64,000 bases of DNA from Laspinema olomoucense D3b (lineage in GTDB: Bacteria; Cyanobacteriota; Cyanobacteriia; Cyanobacteriales; Laspinemataceae). The stretch covers positions 142,862-206,861 of the forward strand of contig NZ_JAMXFA010000008.1 of assembly GCF_025370785.1 (NCBI RefSeq), in the 5' to 3' direction. The notes beneath the pieces were generated by a model that saw nothing but the letters and a program-made list of their open reading frames with translations, did no database searches and was not told where the DNA came from. Made by a program: the position numbers and the translations under genes. Numbering within the stretch: the stretch's first letter is position 1; the number at the start of each line of letters is the position of its first letter. Below, piece after piece: positions 1-8,299 of this stretch.

Positions 1-1
1 A

Positions 2-205
2 GAGGTATTCGATAGCGGTTTGTACAATCATGAGAACTTTGCCCCCATGACCTTAAGCGCGAACGACGAATGGTTTAATATTTTACTAGCTTTACACATA
101 CATATTAACCCTGATGATTACCCACTGGAAGCTATTGAGTCATTTGAGGACAAATCATTAACAGATGAAGACTTAGATAAAGTTCTGGGTTTACCGTGGG
201 ATTAA
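2..205 (+). CDS. Hypothetical protein, 5'-truncated by window edge
   Basis: The frame is open to the first base of the window, so the first visible possible start (TTG at 20) is probably internal and the gene begins upstream. The visible 67 or so residues are acidic (many D/E) and end in KVLGLPWD. No domain is recognised. The acidic, small character recalls plasmid-borne anti-restriction or DNA-mimic proteins, but that is only an impression. No gene follows for about 200 bases. Confidence 0.5.
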   Translation, partial: EVFDSGLYNHENFAPMTLSANDEWFNILLALHIHINPDDYPLEAIESFEDKSLTDEDLDKVLGLPWD

Positions 206-421
206 TCGAAATGCAATCGCGTCAAACGAGTTTTTGACTAAACCCGCCCACAAGTCTTAAATACTTAACCTAAAAATTCGCAGATTTTAGGCTGCATTAT
301 GACGAGAAACTGTTCAAGGTGCTGAACTGCATCCGAACTCCGAAGACTGATAATTTGACTGACTGTTTGACTGATTATCTTCAAAAATAATTGTTTCCTT
401 GGCTGTCGCTTCTTGTTATTG

Positions 422-622
422 ATGTTATTCATTCCTATGATTATGCTCTATTTAAGACAATGGGTAGAATTTTGTGGAATTCCATATCCTGAATATGGAT
501 ACGAACCAGATATCCCCGATGATGAAATAGATGAAGCTGAATTAATTAAAGAATCTGATGAACCCGAATTAATTGATGCTGATAGCGCACAATTTCCTAA
601 TCAATTTCCCGATGAATTTTAG
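422..622 (+). CDS. Small acidic membrane-anchored hypothetical protein
   Basis: The product is 66 aa from the ATG at 422 (a TTG at 413 is the alternative). Residues 1-12 are hydrophobic (MLFIPMIMLYL), followed by a strongly acidic tail rich in D, E and P. It could be a membrane-tethered acidic peptide, but no family is recognised. It ends 9 bases before the SLOG-like gene, so the two are probably cotranscribed. The lack of a clear ribosome binding site keeps confidence modest. Confidence 0.45.
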   Translation: MLFIPMIMLYLRQWVEFCGIPYPEYGYEPDIPDDEIDEAELIKESDEPELIDADSAQFPNQFPDEF

Positions 623-631
623 GAGCCAATT

Positions 632-1117
632 ATGAAATCAGCATTTTTCACAGGACATAGGACGATTCCTTTATCAGTAACTCCGGGAATTGAACAGTTG
701 GTGGCGATCGCCAATAAACAAGGAGTAGAACATTTTTATATTGGAATGGCATTAGGAACTGACCAGTTAACGGCTCAGATTCTGAGCAAGATGCAGTTGC
801 CCTGGACTGCTGTGGTTCCTTGTAGAGACCAAGACAAGTTTTGGTCTCAATCTCAAAAGCAGAAATATCATCATATCCTGTCTTTAGCACCTGATAAAAT
901 CTACTTAGCGGACAAATATTATACTGGATGTTTGAACCAGCGTAATTTATGGATGATAAACAATTCCCAGCTTTGTTTGTCTGTTTGGGATGGAAGACAA
1001 CATGGAGGAACATTTCATGCTGTCAATCAGGCTCGACGCAAAAACTTAACCATTATCAATTTTCACCCACAAAAACATTTGATTGAGCCAGTTTTAATCC
1101 AATTAAGTCTCTTTTAA
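632..1117 (+). CDS. SLOG-fold protein, YspA/DUF1273-like
   Basis: This is a 161-residue protein with a good ribosome binding site (AGGAG) 8-9 bases before the ATG. The N-terminus has the FFTGHR motif typical of the DUF1273/YspA branch of the SLOG (SMF/DprA-LOG) superfamily. An IGMALGTDQ segment (near residues 37-45) and a C-terminal SVWDGRQHGGTFHAV segment match the Rossmann-like nucleotide-binding pocket of that family. SLOG proteins are thought to bind nucleotide-derived ligands or nucleic acid and are frequent on phages, plasmids and conflict loci. The exact ligand cannot be read from sequence. It follows the small acidic membrane protein by 9 bases. Confidence 0.8.
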   Translation: MKSAFFTGHRTIPLSVTPGIEQLVAIANKQGVEHFYIGMALGTDQLTAQILSKMQLPWTAVVPCRDQDKFWSQSQKQKYHHILSLAPDKIYLADKYYTGCLNQRNLWMINNSQLCLSVWDGRQHGGTFHAVNQARRKNLTIINFHPQKHLIEPVLIQLSLF

Positions 1118-1175
1118 GTTTTTCAGAGGGAAATCAATCCAACTATTTCCCTCTTTCTCAAAGGAGGAACGTTCT

Positions 1176-1559
1176 ATGCCTATCAAATCTCATCTGAAAA
1201 CCCGAATTCTCAAACTTGCTTTAGAAGCCGAACAACAAAATTTAATTGATTGTTGTGTTCCCGATAATGAATCTGACCATTATCTTCTTAGTGTTGATGG
1301 TCTAGTTTATAAGTTGAAGGATATTTCTACTGGTGTTATCCTTCTCCAATTTCTCAAACTTCAATCCACTCACTTTCTCTCTCAACTCTTATCTGATAAT
1401 ACTTTGTCTTTCTCAGAAACAAATAATGTTTCTGCTTCTGCTTCTGCTTCTGCTTCTGCTTCTGCTTCTGCTTCTGCTTCTGCTTCTGAAATTGATTCTG
1501 GATTAGATTCTGGTGCTGGATTAGATTCTGGTGCTGGTGATGTAGAAAAAGAGAAATAA
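1176..1559 (+). CDS. Hypothetical protein with (Ser-Ala)n repeat tail
   Basis: The product is 127 aa with a strong ribosome binding site (AAGGAGG, about 8 bases before the ATG). The first 85 residues look globular (MPIKSHLKTRILKL start). Then about ten Ser-Ala dipeptides, encoded by a pure TCTGCT hexamer tract at 1431-1488, lead to two copies of a GLDSGAG-type unit and a charged end (DVEKEK). The repeat unit is 6 bp, so copy-number change would keep the frame and only lengthen or shorten a flexible linker. No family is recognised. Confidence 0.7.
   Translation: MPIKSHLKTRILKLALEAEQQNLIDCCVPDNESDHYLLSVDGLVYKLKDISTGVILLQFLKLQSTHFLSQLLSDNTLSFSETNNVSASASASASASASASASASEIDSGLDSGAGLDSGAGDVEKEK
1431..1488 (+). 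repeat. Hexanucleotide simple repeat (TCTGCT)n in a CDS
   Basis: About 9.7 uninterrupted copies of TCTGCT encode alternating Ser-Ala. Being 6 bp, slippage is frame-neutral. It is adjacent to an 18-bp imperfect direct repeat that encodes the GLDSGAG units. Confidence 0.95.
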
Positions 1560-1563
1560 AAAA

Positions 1564-1587
1564 ACTCTTCCCGGGCATGGGAGGAGT
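1564..1587. other. Hairpin after the Ser-Ala repeat gene
   Basis: A 9-bp stem (ACTCTTCCC / GGGAGGAGT, one G-T wobble) with a GGGCAT loop lies 4 bases after the stop codon. There is no T-run on the plus side. On the minus strand the stem is followed by T-rich sequence, so a terminator would work better in the opposite direction. It may still act as an mRNA 3'-end stabiliser. Confidence 0.45.
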
Positions 1588-1726
1588 GATATATCAGGAG
1601 ATTCAGATAATAAGCTGGAAATTACGCATTTAGACGCAGTTAGACACAGACGCAGTTAAACATAATCAGACTTGTTTTGTAGTGGTTGCTTACGCTTTGT
1701 TGTGTGGATGTTTCGTAAAACATATT

Positions 1727-2032
1727 ATGCAACGAATAGTAGAGAAAGTCAAGGTTGTATCAATTCCTAAGTGGGTAGACCAAGCAATCGATATTAAGGC
1801 GATCGCCACCAGATTACAAGCAGTGGGAATTATGGAATGTCAGTGTGTTCCAACAGAAACAGTCGAATATGCTGTATCTGAGTGGTTCAAAGCAATAGTT
1901 GACTCTATTGAGTCAGACCCAGAATGGTTCATTAATAAGTTCAATCAAGAAAAGTTTCGGAAGCATATTCCTTATCCCGATGAGTTGGAGATTCCAGAGG
2001 TGGATGATATGGAAATACCTTTAACTGTCTAA
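1727..2032 (+). CDS. Hypothetical acidic protein
   Basis: The product is 101 aa from the ATG at 1727. The frame can be extended to a GTG at 1682, but that extension (MVAYALLCGCF) looks like read-through of non-coding sequence. It contains an IPKWVDQAIDIKAIATRLQAVG segment that could form helices and a C-terminus rich in acidic residues and proline (YPDELEIPEVDDMEIPLTV). No family is recognised. There is no obvious ribosome binding site. Confidence 0.55.
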   Translation: MQRIVEKVKVVSIPKWVDQAIDIKAIATRLQAVGIMECQCVPTETVEYAVSEWFKAIVDSIESDPEWFINKFNQEKFRKHIPYPDELEIPEVDDMEIPLTV

Positions 2033-2111
2033 TAATCTTTCATCAAAAGAAATGAGGCATCCAATAAACGATGCCTCGAACACATCATCATCACATTTAC
2101 AGGAGTTTACC

Positions 2112-2609
2112 ATGATTATTATTCCCAGAAAAGATGAATTACCGGAAATTGAGTCAGCACTTGAGGAATATGCTAAACTCAAGAAAACTATTCAAAATTC
2201 CCAGGACTGGCTCAAGGAAATTGAGCCAAAAGCAATCAATGAAGCTCTAACCATTTTAGAAACTGGAAACAGTCTCAATAATAAAGGAAAAATGGTGTAT
2301 AGAGGGAATGGGTTAAAATTGGTTCTGGGTGCACGGAAAAAATACCCAACCGACAAAGATGACCCAGAACTAGAAAGACTATCTCAACAGATTCAATTAT
2401 TTGAATTGGCAGAAATTCGGAAAAATTCAGAAGAACTGAATCAGATTACCGAGCAAATTGAATTTTTAAGGTCTCAAATAGAAGTTCTTCAAGCTAAACA
2501 AGAAGAATTAAAACAGACCGCTTACATCATTTCTCTCAAGAGTAAGTATAACGATCGCCGGGATAAGGGTATGTACCAAGAACCTTATTTGATTGTTTAT
2601 CAATCTTAA
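2112..2609 (+). CDS. Coiled-coil hypothetical protein, phage Gp157/Gam-like appearance
   Basis: The product is 165 aa. The start is placed at the ATG at 2112 because AGGAG lies at 2100-2104, giving MIIIPRKDELPEI. The middle is basic and possibly beta-rich (KMVYRGNGLKLVLGARKKYP). It is followed by a long heptad-rich helix (about residues 90-140, LNQITEQIEFLRSQIEVLQ). A helical N-terminus plus a coiled coil recalls small phage/plasmid DNA-metabolism accessory proteins (Gp157, Gam), but no diagnostic motif is visible. Confidence 0.6.
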   Translation: MIIIPRKDELPEIESALEEYAKLKKTIQNSQDWLKEIEPKAINEALTILETGNSLNNKGKMVYRGNGLKLVLGARKKYPTDKDDPELERLSQQIQLFELAEIRKNSEELNQITEQIEFLRSQIEVLQAKQEELKQTAYIISLKSKYNDRRDKGMYQEPYLIVYQS

Positions 2610-2660
2610 GGGGAATCGCCTCTGGCTCTCGCTTATTCTCTGGGGTTTTCTAGCTTTCCC

Positions 2661-2729
2661 ATGACAAAAAAGCTATCAGAAACAAAAACCAAAACAGAAA
2701 CAGAAACAGAAACAGGAACAGAAACATGA
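2661..2729 (+). CDS. 22-residue Thr-Glu repeat leader ORF
   Basis: A short frame starts at the ATG at 2661 and encodes a MTKKLSETK start followed by alternating Thr-Glu, from a run of ACAGAA hexamers. Its stop codon overlaps the start of the next gene as ATGA (2726-2729), the arrangement used for translational coupling. No strong ribosome binding site precedes it, so translation is uncertain. If made, it would tie expression of the downstream 246-aa protein to ribosome passage through a hypervariable hexamer tract. Confidence 0.4.
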   Translation: MTKKLSETKTKTETETETGTET

Positions 2730-3466
2730 ACGTAATAAAAGTAGATAATTTCGCATTTCGCATTCCTGAAGTCCCATTAAGGTACAGGGGGAATTGTCAT
2801 AAAGAATGGGGAGTATTTCTCTGTTCTAATTCGCAATTAAAGGGCATGAGCCATTTAGAAGCAAAAGAGTCAGGGTTGACTCGGGGCAAAGTAATTGAAC
2901 TAGCTCTGTGTCATGTCACAGACAAGATTCTGACATTCGAGCCACATTATACATCAGAAGAGTTCAAAGAAATCTGGGGCTTCCCAGTCAAAGGCGAGGT
3001 GAAAGCAGAGTTAGTGGAGAACTGCTCTCAGCTAATCACTTTCTTATTACATCGCCAAAGTAAAGATAAGATTGCCCGAATCTTTGAGGAATTCTCCCAA
3101 CAAGCATTCAATTCCTGGGTTTCTTCTGGGATGGAGAAACCCATTGAGGAATATGCAACAGAAGAAATCAAACGATTGTTCTTCGGGAAAATCTTTATCT
3201 TCGAGATGGTCCAAGCCGTAGGTGACTGGGGTCCATACTTTTACATAGAAACGACCTACCGGGAACCGGAGAATGATTTCGAGAAGGCAGCACTGAAAGC
3301 CGCGTCTGAGATTTATGATGCCCAATGTCAGGGGATGGGGTTTTGCTCTGACCCCATATTGGAAGCGAATCATGCTGCTAATGTTAATCTTTTGTCTGCT
3401 TCTGGGGAAATTGCCGAATTACCTCCGGTAAACGACAAGAAACTCAAGGCCGGTAAAGCCAAATAA
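2726..3466 (+). CDS. Hypothetical protein, 246 aa
   Basis: A soluble protein of 246 residues with no transmembrane segment and no recognised domain. Notable segments are a KEWGVFLCSNSQLKGMSHLEAKESGLTRGK region near residues 26-55 and a highly acidic/aromatic region (WGPYFYIETTYREPENDFEKAALKAASEI). The C-terminus is Lys-rich (KKLKAGKAK). It overlaps the Thr-Glu leader ORF by four bases and is followed 15 bases later by a strong terminator, so it closes the transcription unit. Small plasmid-encoded proteins of unknown role surround it. Confidence 0.65.
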   Translation: MNVIKVDNFAFRIPEVPLRYRGNCHKEWGVFLCSNSQLKGMSHLEAKESGLTRGKVIELALCHVTDKILTFEPHYTSEEFKEIWGFPVKGEVKAELVENCSQLITFLLHRQSKDKIARIFEEFSQQAFNSWVSSGMEKPIEEYATEEIKRLFFGKIFIFEMVQAVGDWGPYFYIETTYREPENDFEKAALKAASEIYDAQCQGMGFCSDPILEANHAANVNLLSASGEIAELPPVNDKKLKAGKAK

Positions 3467-3481
3467 TCCTGATTGATTTGA

Positions 3482-3513
3482 GACTCCAGTAGCAATACTG
3501 GGGTCTTTTTTTT
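3482..3513 (+). terminator. Rho-independent terminator
   Basis: A 10-bp stem (GACTCCAGTA / TACTGGGGTC, one wobble) with a GCAA tetraloop is followed by eight T residues, 15 bases after the stop codon at 3466. Confidence 0.92.
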
Positions 3514-3550
3514 CTTACATCACTGTCTTATTTTTTTCTTACATCACTGC
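3508..3550 (+). repeat. Tandem direct repeat after the terminator
   Basis: TTTTTTTCTTACATCACTG occurs twice, separated by a few bases (TCTTA). The rest of the gap to about 3835 is AT-rich with no convincing gene, and I see no other structure in it. Confidence 0.8.
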
Positions 3551-3835
3551 TGAAACTTTTCCTGATGATTATTTTTTTTCTTTACTACCACATCAGTTTT
3601 TTCAATAACTTGTGCGAAATCTTTCAACAAATTTATGAATAATTTAATGATTTGGGATAGGTTTATGAGTTAAAATATTCATATCTCATCAGTGAATTCC
3701 TCCCAATCTTTATCACAGATTTGGTTCAAAAACATGAAAATAGTCCATGCCAATCTCTGAGTTTGGGTCAAAATACTCTCTGCTTTCGCTTTGTCTTTTG
3801 ATGTCTTTTAATCAGTTTCATTCTGATAATTGATA

Positions 3836-4105
3836 ATGTTTGATAATGCAATAATATTTCTCGAAAGCCAAAAACGATTGGGTAAGATTCCTGACTTTGT
3901 ACCTCTAAACAAACCGTTCAGGAAATTTGTTCATCTTGGAGAATGGGTAGCTTCAACCCCCGAATTAGCTCTAATTGTTAAGAGCTATAATCCACTTATT
4001 AATCAGACAACAGGACAAGTCACTCAATATTTTGACTTGTACAAAATGCCAATTGAGTTAGCAAAAGAAACCCTAGCAAATTCTGTATCAAATTCGGTAT
4101 CATGA
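3836..4105 (+). CDS. Small hypothetical protein
   Basis: The product is 89 aa from the ATG at 3836 (an in-frame TTG lies two codons upstream). It has a mixed composition with a PDFVPLNKPFRKFVHLGEW segment. No domain is recognised. Its stop overlaps the next start (ATGA), indicating coupled translation with the following 121-aa gene. It lies alone between two small unknown-gene clusters. Confidence 0.55.
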   Translation: MFDNAIIFLESQKRLGKIPDFVPLNKPFRKFVHLGEWVASTPELALIVKSYNPLINQTTGQVTQYFDLYKMPIELAKETLANSVSNSVS

Positions 4106-4467
4106 GAAGATTAGAACACTTTCTATTGATGGAATTCTGTCTCTTCCTTAGAGAGACATTTGCATTCGTTGTCAGGGTCTCAATTAAGCTCGATAACTTA
4201 GTAGGTCACGAAATCTTCTGGTCTCTAATTGGCGTTCACTCTAGGAAATCATGGCTCTTTTGCAGAAAACTAAGCCACGAAATCAATATCAAATACCTCC
4301 TAGAGGTCATAGAAGATATTGAAAAAGTCAAACGAAACATGATAAAAGATGACTCGTTGAGTAGAGAGGAAAAAGCCTCCAAAATTAAGATGATGGAACA
4401 GATGGAGTCTCAGTCAATCGAATTGTTGAAATCTAATCGTATCAAACTTCATCAACTGTCAAAATAA
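4102..4467 (+). CDS. Hypothetical protein with basic C-terminal coiled coil
   Basis: The product is 121 aa, translationally coupled to the preceding gene by a 4-bp ATGA overlap. The first half is hydrophobic/aromatic (HFLLMEFCLFLRETFAFVV), compatible with a membrane-associated helix. The second half (from about residue 70) is a charged helix with heptads (LLEVIEDIEKVKRNMIKDDSL). No family is recognised. Confidence 0.55.
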   Translation: MRRLEHFLLMEFCLFLRETFAFVVRVSIKLDNLVGHEIFWSLIGVHSRKSWLFCRKLSHEINIKYLLEVIEDIEKVKRNMIKDDSLSREEKASKIKMMEQMESQSIELLKSNRIKLHQLSK

Positions 4468-4488
4468 CTTTCCTCAATTCAACTTCAG

Positions 4489-4520
4489 AGCCATATATAT
4501 ATATATTAATATATGTGGCT
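4489..4520. promoter_or_regulatory. AT-rich inverted repeat upstream of the DUF5131 gene
   Basis: AGCCA-(TA)n...(TA)n-TGGCT forms a 32-base cruciform or hairpin with alternating TA core just before the ribosome binding site (AAGGAGA, 4533-4539) of the next gene. It could be an operator or a melting site. It lacks a T-run and is not a standard terminator. Confidence 0.5.
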
Positions 4521-4545
4521 CTACTATCATTTAAGGAGAACTATC

Positions 4546-5499
4546 ATGAGTACAAAGATAAGCTGGGCTGACGAGACAATAAATCCACTGGTCGGATGCT
4601 CAAGGGTCTCCCCCGGATGCCGTTTTTGCTATGCTTCTGAAGCAGCGAAATCGGCAAGGTTGCAGCAGTTTGAACAATATCAGAAAGTAGGAGCATGGGA
4701 TGGAACAGTAGAATTTGTTGAATCTCAATTAATTAAGCCATTGAAGTGGAGAAAATCAAAGAGAATATTTGTCTGTTCAATGTCTGACATATTTCACAAA
4801 AATGTCAAAGTAGAATGGATAGATAAAATCTTTGCTATCATGGCGATCGCCAATCAACATACTTTCCAAGTTCTGACCAAACGACCGGAAAGGATGCTGG
4901 AATATTTATCTGATTCATCAACCCCAAACCGAATCGAAGAAGCCGGTTATGAATGGTCTCACAACATGGACTTTGACTGGCCTTTAAACAATGTCTGGGT
5001 GGGAACCAGTGTTGAGAATCAGGAGATGGCTGATAAACGGATTCCATATCTGATTCAGGTTCCTGCCAAAATTCGGTTTCTTAGTTGTGAACCGTTGTTG
5101 GGCAAACTTGATTTAGGTAATCATTTGGTCTGCAACTACTGTCATGGAAACGGGAGAAAACTTCAAGTAAAACATGGTTACAAATGTGGTACAGCCAAAT
5201 TTGTAGATTGCCCTGAATGTGGGAACAATCTCTGGAATGATAAAATTCGGTGGATAATCTGCGGGGGCGAATCAGGTTTTAATGCTCGTCCATGTCGAGT
5301 TGAATGGATTCAGTTTATTGTTCGACAATGTAGTGATGCTAAAATTGCTTGTTTTGTCAAACAATTAGGAGCTAAACCCTATTTAGGTTCTGAAGATTAT
5401 TTACCTGGTATCAATACTGTCAATCTTCATGACCGTAAAGGTGGCAATCCTGATGAATGGCCTGATGATTTAAAAGTTCAACAATTCCCAAGATTTTGA
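4546..5499 (+). CDS. DUF5131 family protein (phage Gp37/Gp68-like)
   Basis: The product is 317 aa. The start is at the ATG at 4546, 6 bases after AAGGAGA. The N-terminus ISWADETINPLVGC and the cysteine motif C18-X6-C25-X2-C28 followed by YA define the Gp37/Gp68 (DUF5131) family. WVGTSVENQ and IICGGESGFNARP are also conserved family blocks. A second Cys-rich insert (CNYCHGNGR ... CPECGNN) resembles a zinc ribbon. The three-Cys motif suggests metal or Fe-S binding. A frequent neighbour elsewhere is the three-Cys-motif partner TcmP, which is not present here. The family function is not settled. It is followed 8 bases later by a terminator. Confidence 0.85.
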   Translation: MSTKISWADETINPLVGCSRVSPGCRFCYASEAAKSARLQQFEQYQKVGAWDGTVEFVESQLIKPLKWRKSKRIFVCSMSDIFHKNVKVEWIDKIFAIMAIANQHTFQVLTKRPERMLEYLSDSSTPNRIEEAGYEWSHNMDFDWPLNNVWVGTSVENQEMADKRIPYLIQVPAKIRFLSCEPLLGKLDLGNHLVCNYCHGNGRKLQVKHGYKCGTAKFVDCPECGNNLWNDKIRWIICGGESGFNARPCRVEWIQFIVRQCSDAKIACFVKQLGAKPYLGSEDYLPGINTVNLHDRKGGNPDEWPDDLKVQQFPRF

Positions 5500-5507
5500 T
5501 ATAATTT

Positions 5508-5541
5508 AGTCAAGACTTCTACAGTCTTGGCTATTTTTTTT
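5508..5541 (+). terminator. Rho-independent terminator
   Basis: The stem AGTCAAGACT / AGTCTTGGCT (10 bp, one wobble), loop TCTAC, is followed by A and eight T residues. It separates the DUF5131 gene from the nuclease gene, whose ATG is only 10 bases after the T-run, so either read-through or a promoter inside this short stretch is needed. Confidence 0.88.
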
Positions 5542-5550
5542 AACTGAGTG

Positions 5551-6057
5551 ATGGCTATTAAAGTATTCAAAGCTAAACCTTTTGTGATAGATGGGGATAC
5601 TCTAGTTTCCTGGGAAAATGAACAACCAATTTATTATAGAATTCGGTGGATTGATACCCCAGAAACTAAAAGGGCTGATGATTTCGTAAAAACTCCTTAT
5701 GATGAATCTCAATGGAAATGGGGAGAATTGGCAAAATCCTATTTAATTGATTATGTAAAGAATTCAAATTGTGTGATTTATGTTGAAAAGGGTTTTGATA
5801 TATATGGAAGAACTTTAATAGATTTATATCGGAATAGAAAAGCAATAGTAACTAATTATCAAAGATTAATATCGGCAGCAGGATTATCAGCCGCCTATTT
5901 ACCATTTCCTCAAAATATAAACTTATCTCCCCGAGATGAAATCACCATATATTGTCATATCATTAGACGACAATATTTAGCTAGAATAAAGAAAAAAGGA
6001 ATTTGGGCAGACCCAAACTTTATCATGCCCTGGGAATGGAGAAGATTAAAACGATGA
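5551..6057 (+). CDS. SNase-like (thermonuclease-type) nuclease
   Basis: The product is 168 aa from the ATG at 5551 (a GTG lies one codon upstream). It is a single staphylococcal-nuclease-like OB-fold domain: IDGDT (D14-T17), RIRWIDTPET with R32, D35, T36 and E38, and DIYGRTL with R87. These match the calcium ligands and catalytic Arg/Glu residues of the family, so the enzyme should be active. No signal peptide is seen, unlike many relatives. Its stop overlaps the start of the haemagglutinin-domain gene (ATGA), so the two are coupled even though it follows a strong terminator. Confidence 0.85.
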   Translation: MAIKVFKAKPFVIDGDTLVSWENEQPIYYRIRWIDTPETKRADDFVKTPYDESQWKWGELAKSYLIDYVKNSNCVIYVEKGFDIYGRTLIDLYRNRKAIVTNYQRLISAAGLSAAYLPFPQNINLSPRDEITIYCHIIRRQYLARIKKKGIWADPNFIMPWEWRRLKR

Positions 6058-8240
6058 GAAATTTATGGTCAATCCTATTAATCGGGAATTTAGCTCAAAT
6101 TCCAGTATCAGATACAACACTAAATACCACAGTTACAAATCAAGAAAATATAACAACAATTACAGGAGGAATAACAGCAGGAACTAACCTATTTCATAGT
6201 TTTGAGCAATTCTCAGTAACAGAGGGTAAAACAGTCAGATTTGAGAATGGGTTAGAGATTCAGAATATTTTTAGTCGAATAACCGGCAGCGATCGCTCAC
6301 TGATAGACGGCATCATTAGCACAAACGGCATAGCTAATCTATGGATGCTCAACCCCAACGGCATCATCTTCGGTCAAAATGCCCAACTCAATATCGGTGG
6401 TACTTTCTATGGAACCACTGGCGATCGTATCCATTTTAGTGATGGCAGCAGTTTCAGCACCGATACCAGTGAAGCGCCATTGCTGACTATCACTGCACCA
6501 ATTGGTTTATCTGGAGCCACTCAACCCATTCAGTTTGTCGGTCCGGGGCATGGCATCGTTATCACCAACCCAGTCTTTCAACCTGTACAGCCTGAAGTTG
6601 ATTTTACTGGCACGAGCATCAAATTGGTTGCCCCCCACTTCTTTTTTAACGGAGGGCTTCTCAGTGCCGGTGACTTAAATCTGATTGCAAACACTAAATA
6701 TAGTATGGATTTATCGGCAGAATCCAGTCAAACCGCTATTGGTAGTATTTTCCTGGAAAATCAATCATTGATACAGAGTAATGGAACGATAAGGATAGAC
6801 GGAAATGTTAATGGAAGCAATGGCTCCTTAATTTTAGGTGTGGATGCAAATATATCAGTCAATGGCGATGTAAGAATGACAGGAATTAGGGATTTTCTGG
6901 GAAGCCGAATAGGAATCAATGCCTATAAGAAACAAAATTTGCTCAAGATTAATGGAAATCTGATTCTGGAACAAGCAGGTGGGATTGTAACAAACAATTA
7001 TGGATTGGAGTCGAGGGCTGATATCAATGTCAATGGGGACAGCATCTATCTCTCAGGACAATCGGATACGGGGATTCGGGCAGTTTCAAATCTGAGTGCA
7101 TTAGCTTTTGAGGGACCAAGTGGCAATATCAATATCAGGGCTGAACAAGTAAATGTAGTTGATGGGGCAATTATCACCAGTGTCAATTTTGGTTCAGGGG
7201 ATAGTGGACGAATTGATATAAATGCTGATTCTGTCCAAGTCAATGGAGTTAGTCCTTTAAGATTAACTAATTCGTTAATTAATACGAGTAGTTTTTCCTC
7301 TGGAGATGCCGGTCAAGTTTCTATCATTGCCAATTCAGTCAAGATTTTAAATTCTGGACAAATTGATTCAGGAACATTTGGAAGTGGTAATGCTGGTGAT
7401 ATTTCCATTTTTGCCAATCATCTTTCTATTTCTGGACAAGAATCGGGTTTTCCTCCTGCACAAATTAGCAGTGCTACTGCCGATATTTTTGCCAGTCCTA
7501 TCACCTCTTTTCTTAACTTATCTGTACCCACTGGTAATGCTGGTAATATTTTTCTCCAAACCCACTCCTTAAATTTGGATTTGGGTCAGATAACTGTTCG
7601 TAGTGATGGAATTGGAGATGCTGGTAATATTTTGATTAATACTCAAACTCTTCAAAGTAATCGAGGAATTATTTCAGCTTCAACTTTAGAAGGAGATGGA
7701 GGGAATATTCATTTATCGGGAATCAATCTAAATTTTCTAAATCAATCTAATATTTCGGCATCGGCTGCTGGGAATGGTGGAAATATTTTTATCAATTCTC
7801 AACTTCTAACCGGACTTGAAAACAGCAATATTACCGCTAATTCTGAGCAGAGTTTTGGAGGGACAATTTCAATTAATTCTCAAGCTATTTTAGGATTTAA
7901 ACCTCGTTCAATTCCCTCACCTCAAAATGATATTATTGCTTCGAGTGAATTAGGTTCTCAGTTTGCCGGGTCCATTATTCTCAATGAATTTTCGGGATTG
8001 ACTCAGCCAATTTTTCCTTCTCTTGAAACTTATCAACCCCTTCAATTTAATTTGGGTTGTTCCGTTGCTATTCTCCGATTTCTGAATCCTCACCATCGCA
8101 GTCCTCTTGCCCCACTTACTCCCCAACTTGATGAAGCTGTTGGTTGGTCTCTCAATGCGAATGGTCAGGTTGTCCTACTTGGTGAACAGCACTTTACTCC
8201 TCTTTGTAATCTTGCAATCTCAATACAAAGTTTAATCTAA
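6054..8240 (+). CDS. Filamentous haemagglutinin N-terminal domain protein
   Basis: The product is 728 aa with the start at 6054, overlapping the nuclease stop. A short hydrophobic leader (MRNLWSILLIGNLAQ) precedes a TPS/filamentous-haemagglutinin N-terminal secretion domain (about residues 20-150). It carries the FHSFEQFSV, IFSRITG and LNPNGIIFGQNA signatures. The rest is a beta-helix of Asn/Gly/Ser-rich repeats (GNAGDI, GNGGNIF units). Such proteins are two-partner-secretion exoproteins, but no FhaC/TpsB-type transporter is in the window. In cyanobacteria this family often sits beside CHAT peptidases, as here. Confidence 0.88.
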   Translation: MRNLWSILLIGNLAQIPVSDTTLNTTVTNQENITTITGGITAGTNLFHSFEQFSVTEGKTVRFENGLEIQNIFSRITGSDRSLIDGIISTNGIANLWMLNPNGIIFGQNAQLNIGGTFYGTTGDRIHFSDGSSFSTDTSEAPLLTITAPIGLSGATQPIQFVGPGHGIVITNPVFQPVQPEVDFTGTSIKLVAPHFFFNGGLLSAGDLNLIANTKYSMDLSAESSQTAIGSIFLENQSLIQSNGTIRIDGNVNGSNGSLILGVDANISVNGDVRMTGIRDFLGSRIGINAYKKQNLLKINGNLILEQAGGIVTNNYGLESRADINVNGDSIYLSGQSDTGIRAVSNLSALAFEGPSGNINIRAEQVNVVDGAIITSVNFGSGDSGRIDINADSVQVNGVSPLRLTNSLINTSSFSSGDAGQVSIIANSVKILNSGQIDSGTFGSGNAGDISIFANHLSISGQESGFPPAQISSATADIFASPITSFLNLSVPTGNAGNIFLQTHSLNLDLGQITVRSDGIGDAGNILINTQTLQSNRGIISASTLEGDGGNIHLSGINLNFLNQSNISASAAGNGGNIFINSQLLTGLENSNITANSEQSFGGTISINSQAILGFKPRSIPSPQNDIIASSELGSQFAGSIILNEFSGLTQPIFPSLETYQPLQFNLGCSVAILRFLNPHHRSPLAPLTPQLDEAVGWSLNANGQVVLLGEQHFTPLCNLAISIQSLI

Positions 8241-8299
8241 AGCCAGTGGAACCAAATGGCGATCGCTACCATTGACCCCTCAAAACTGGCAAAACTGCA

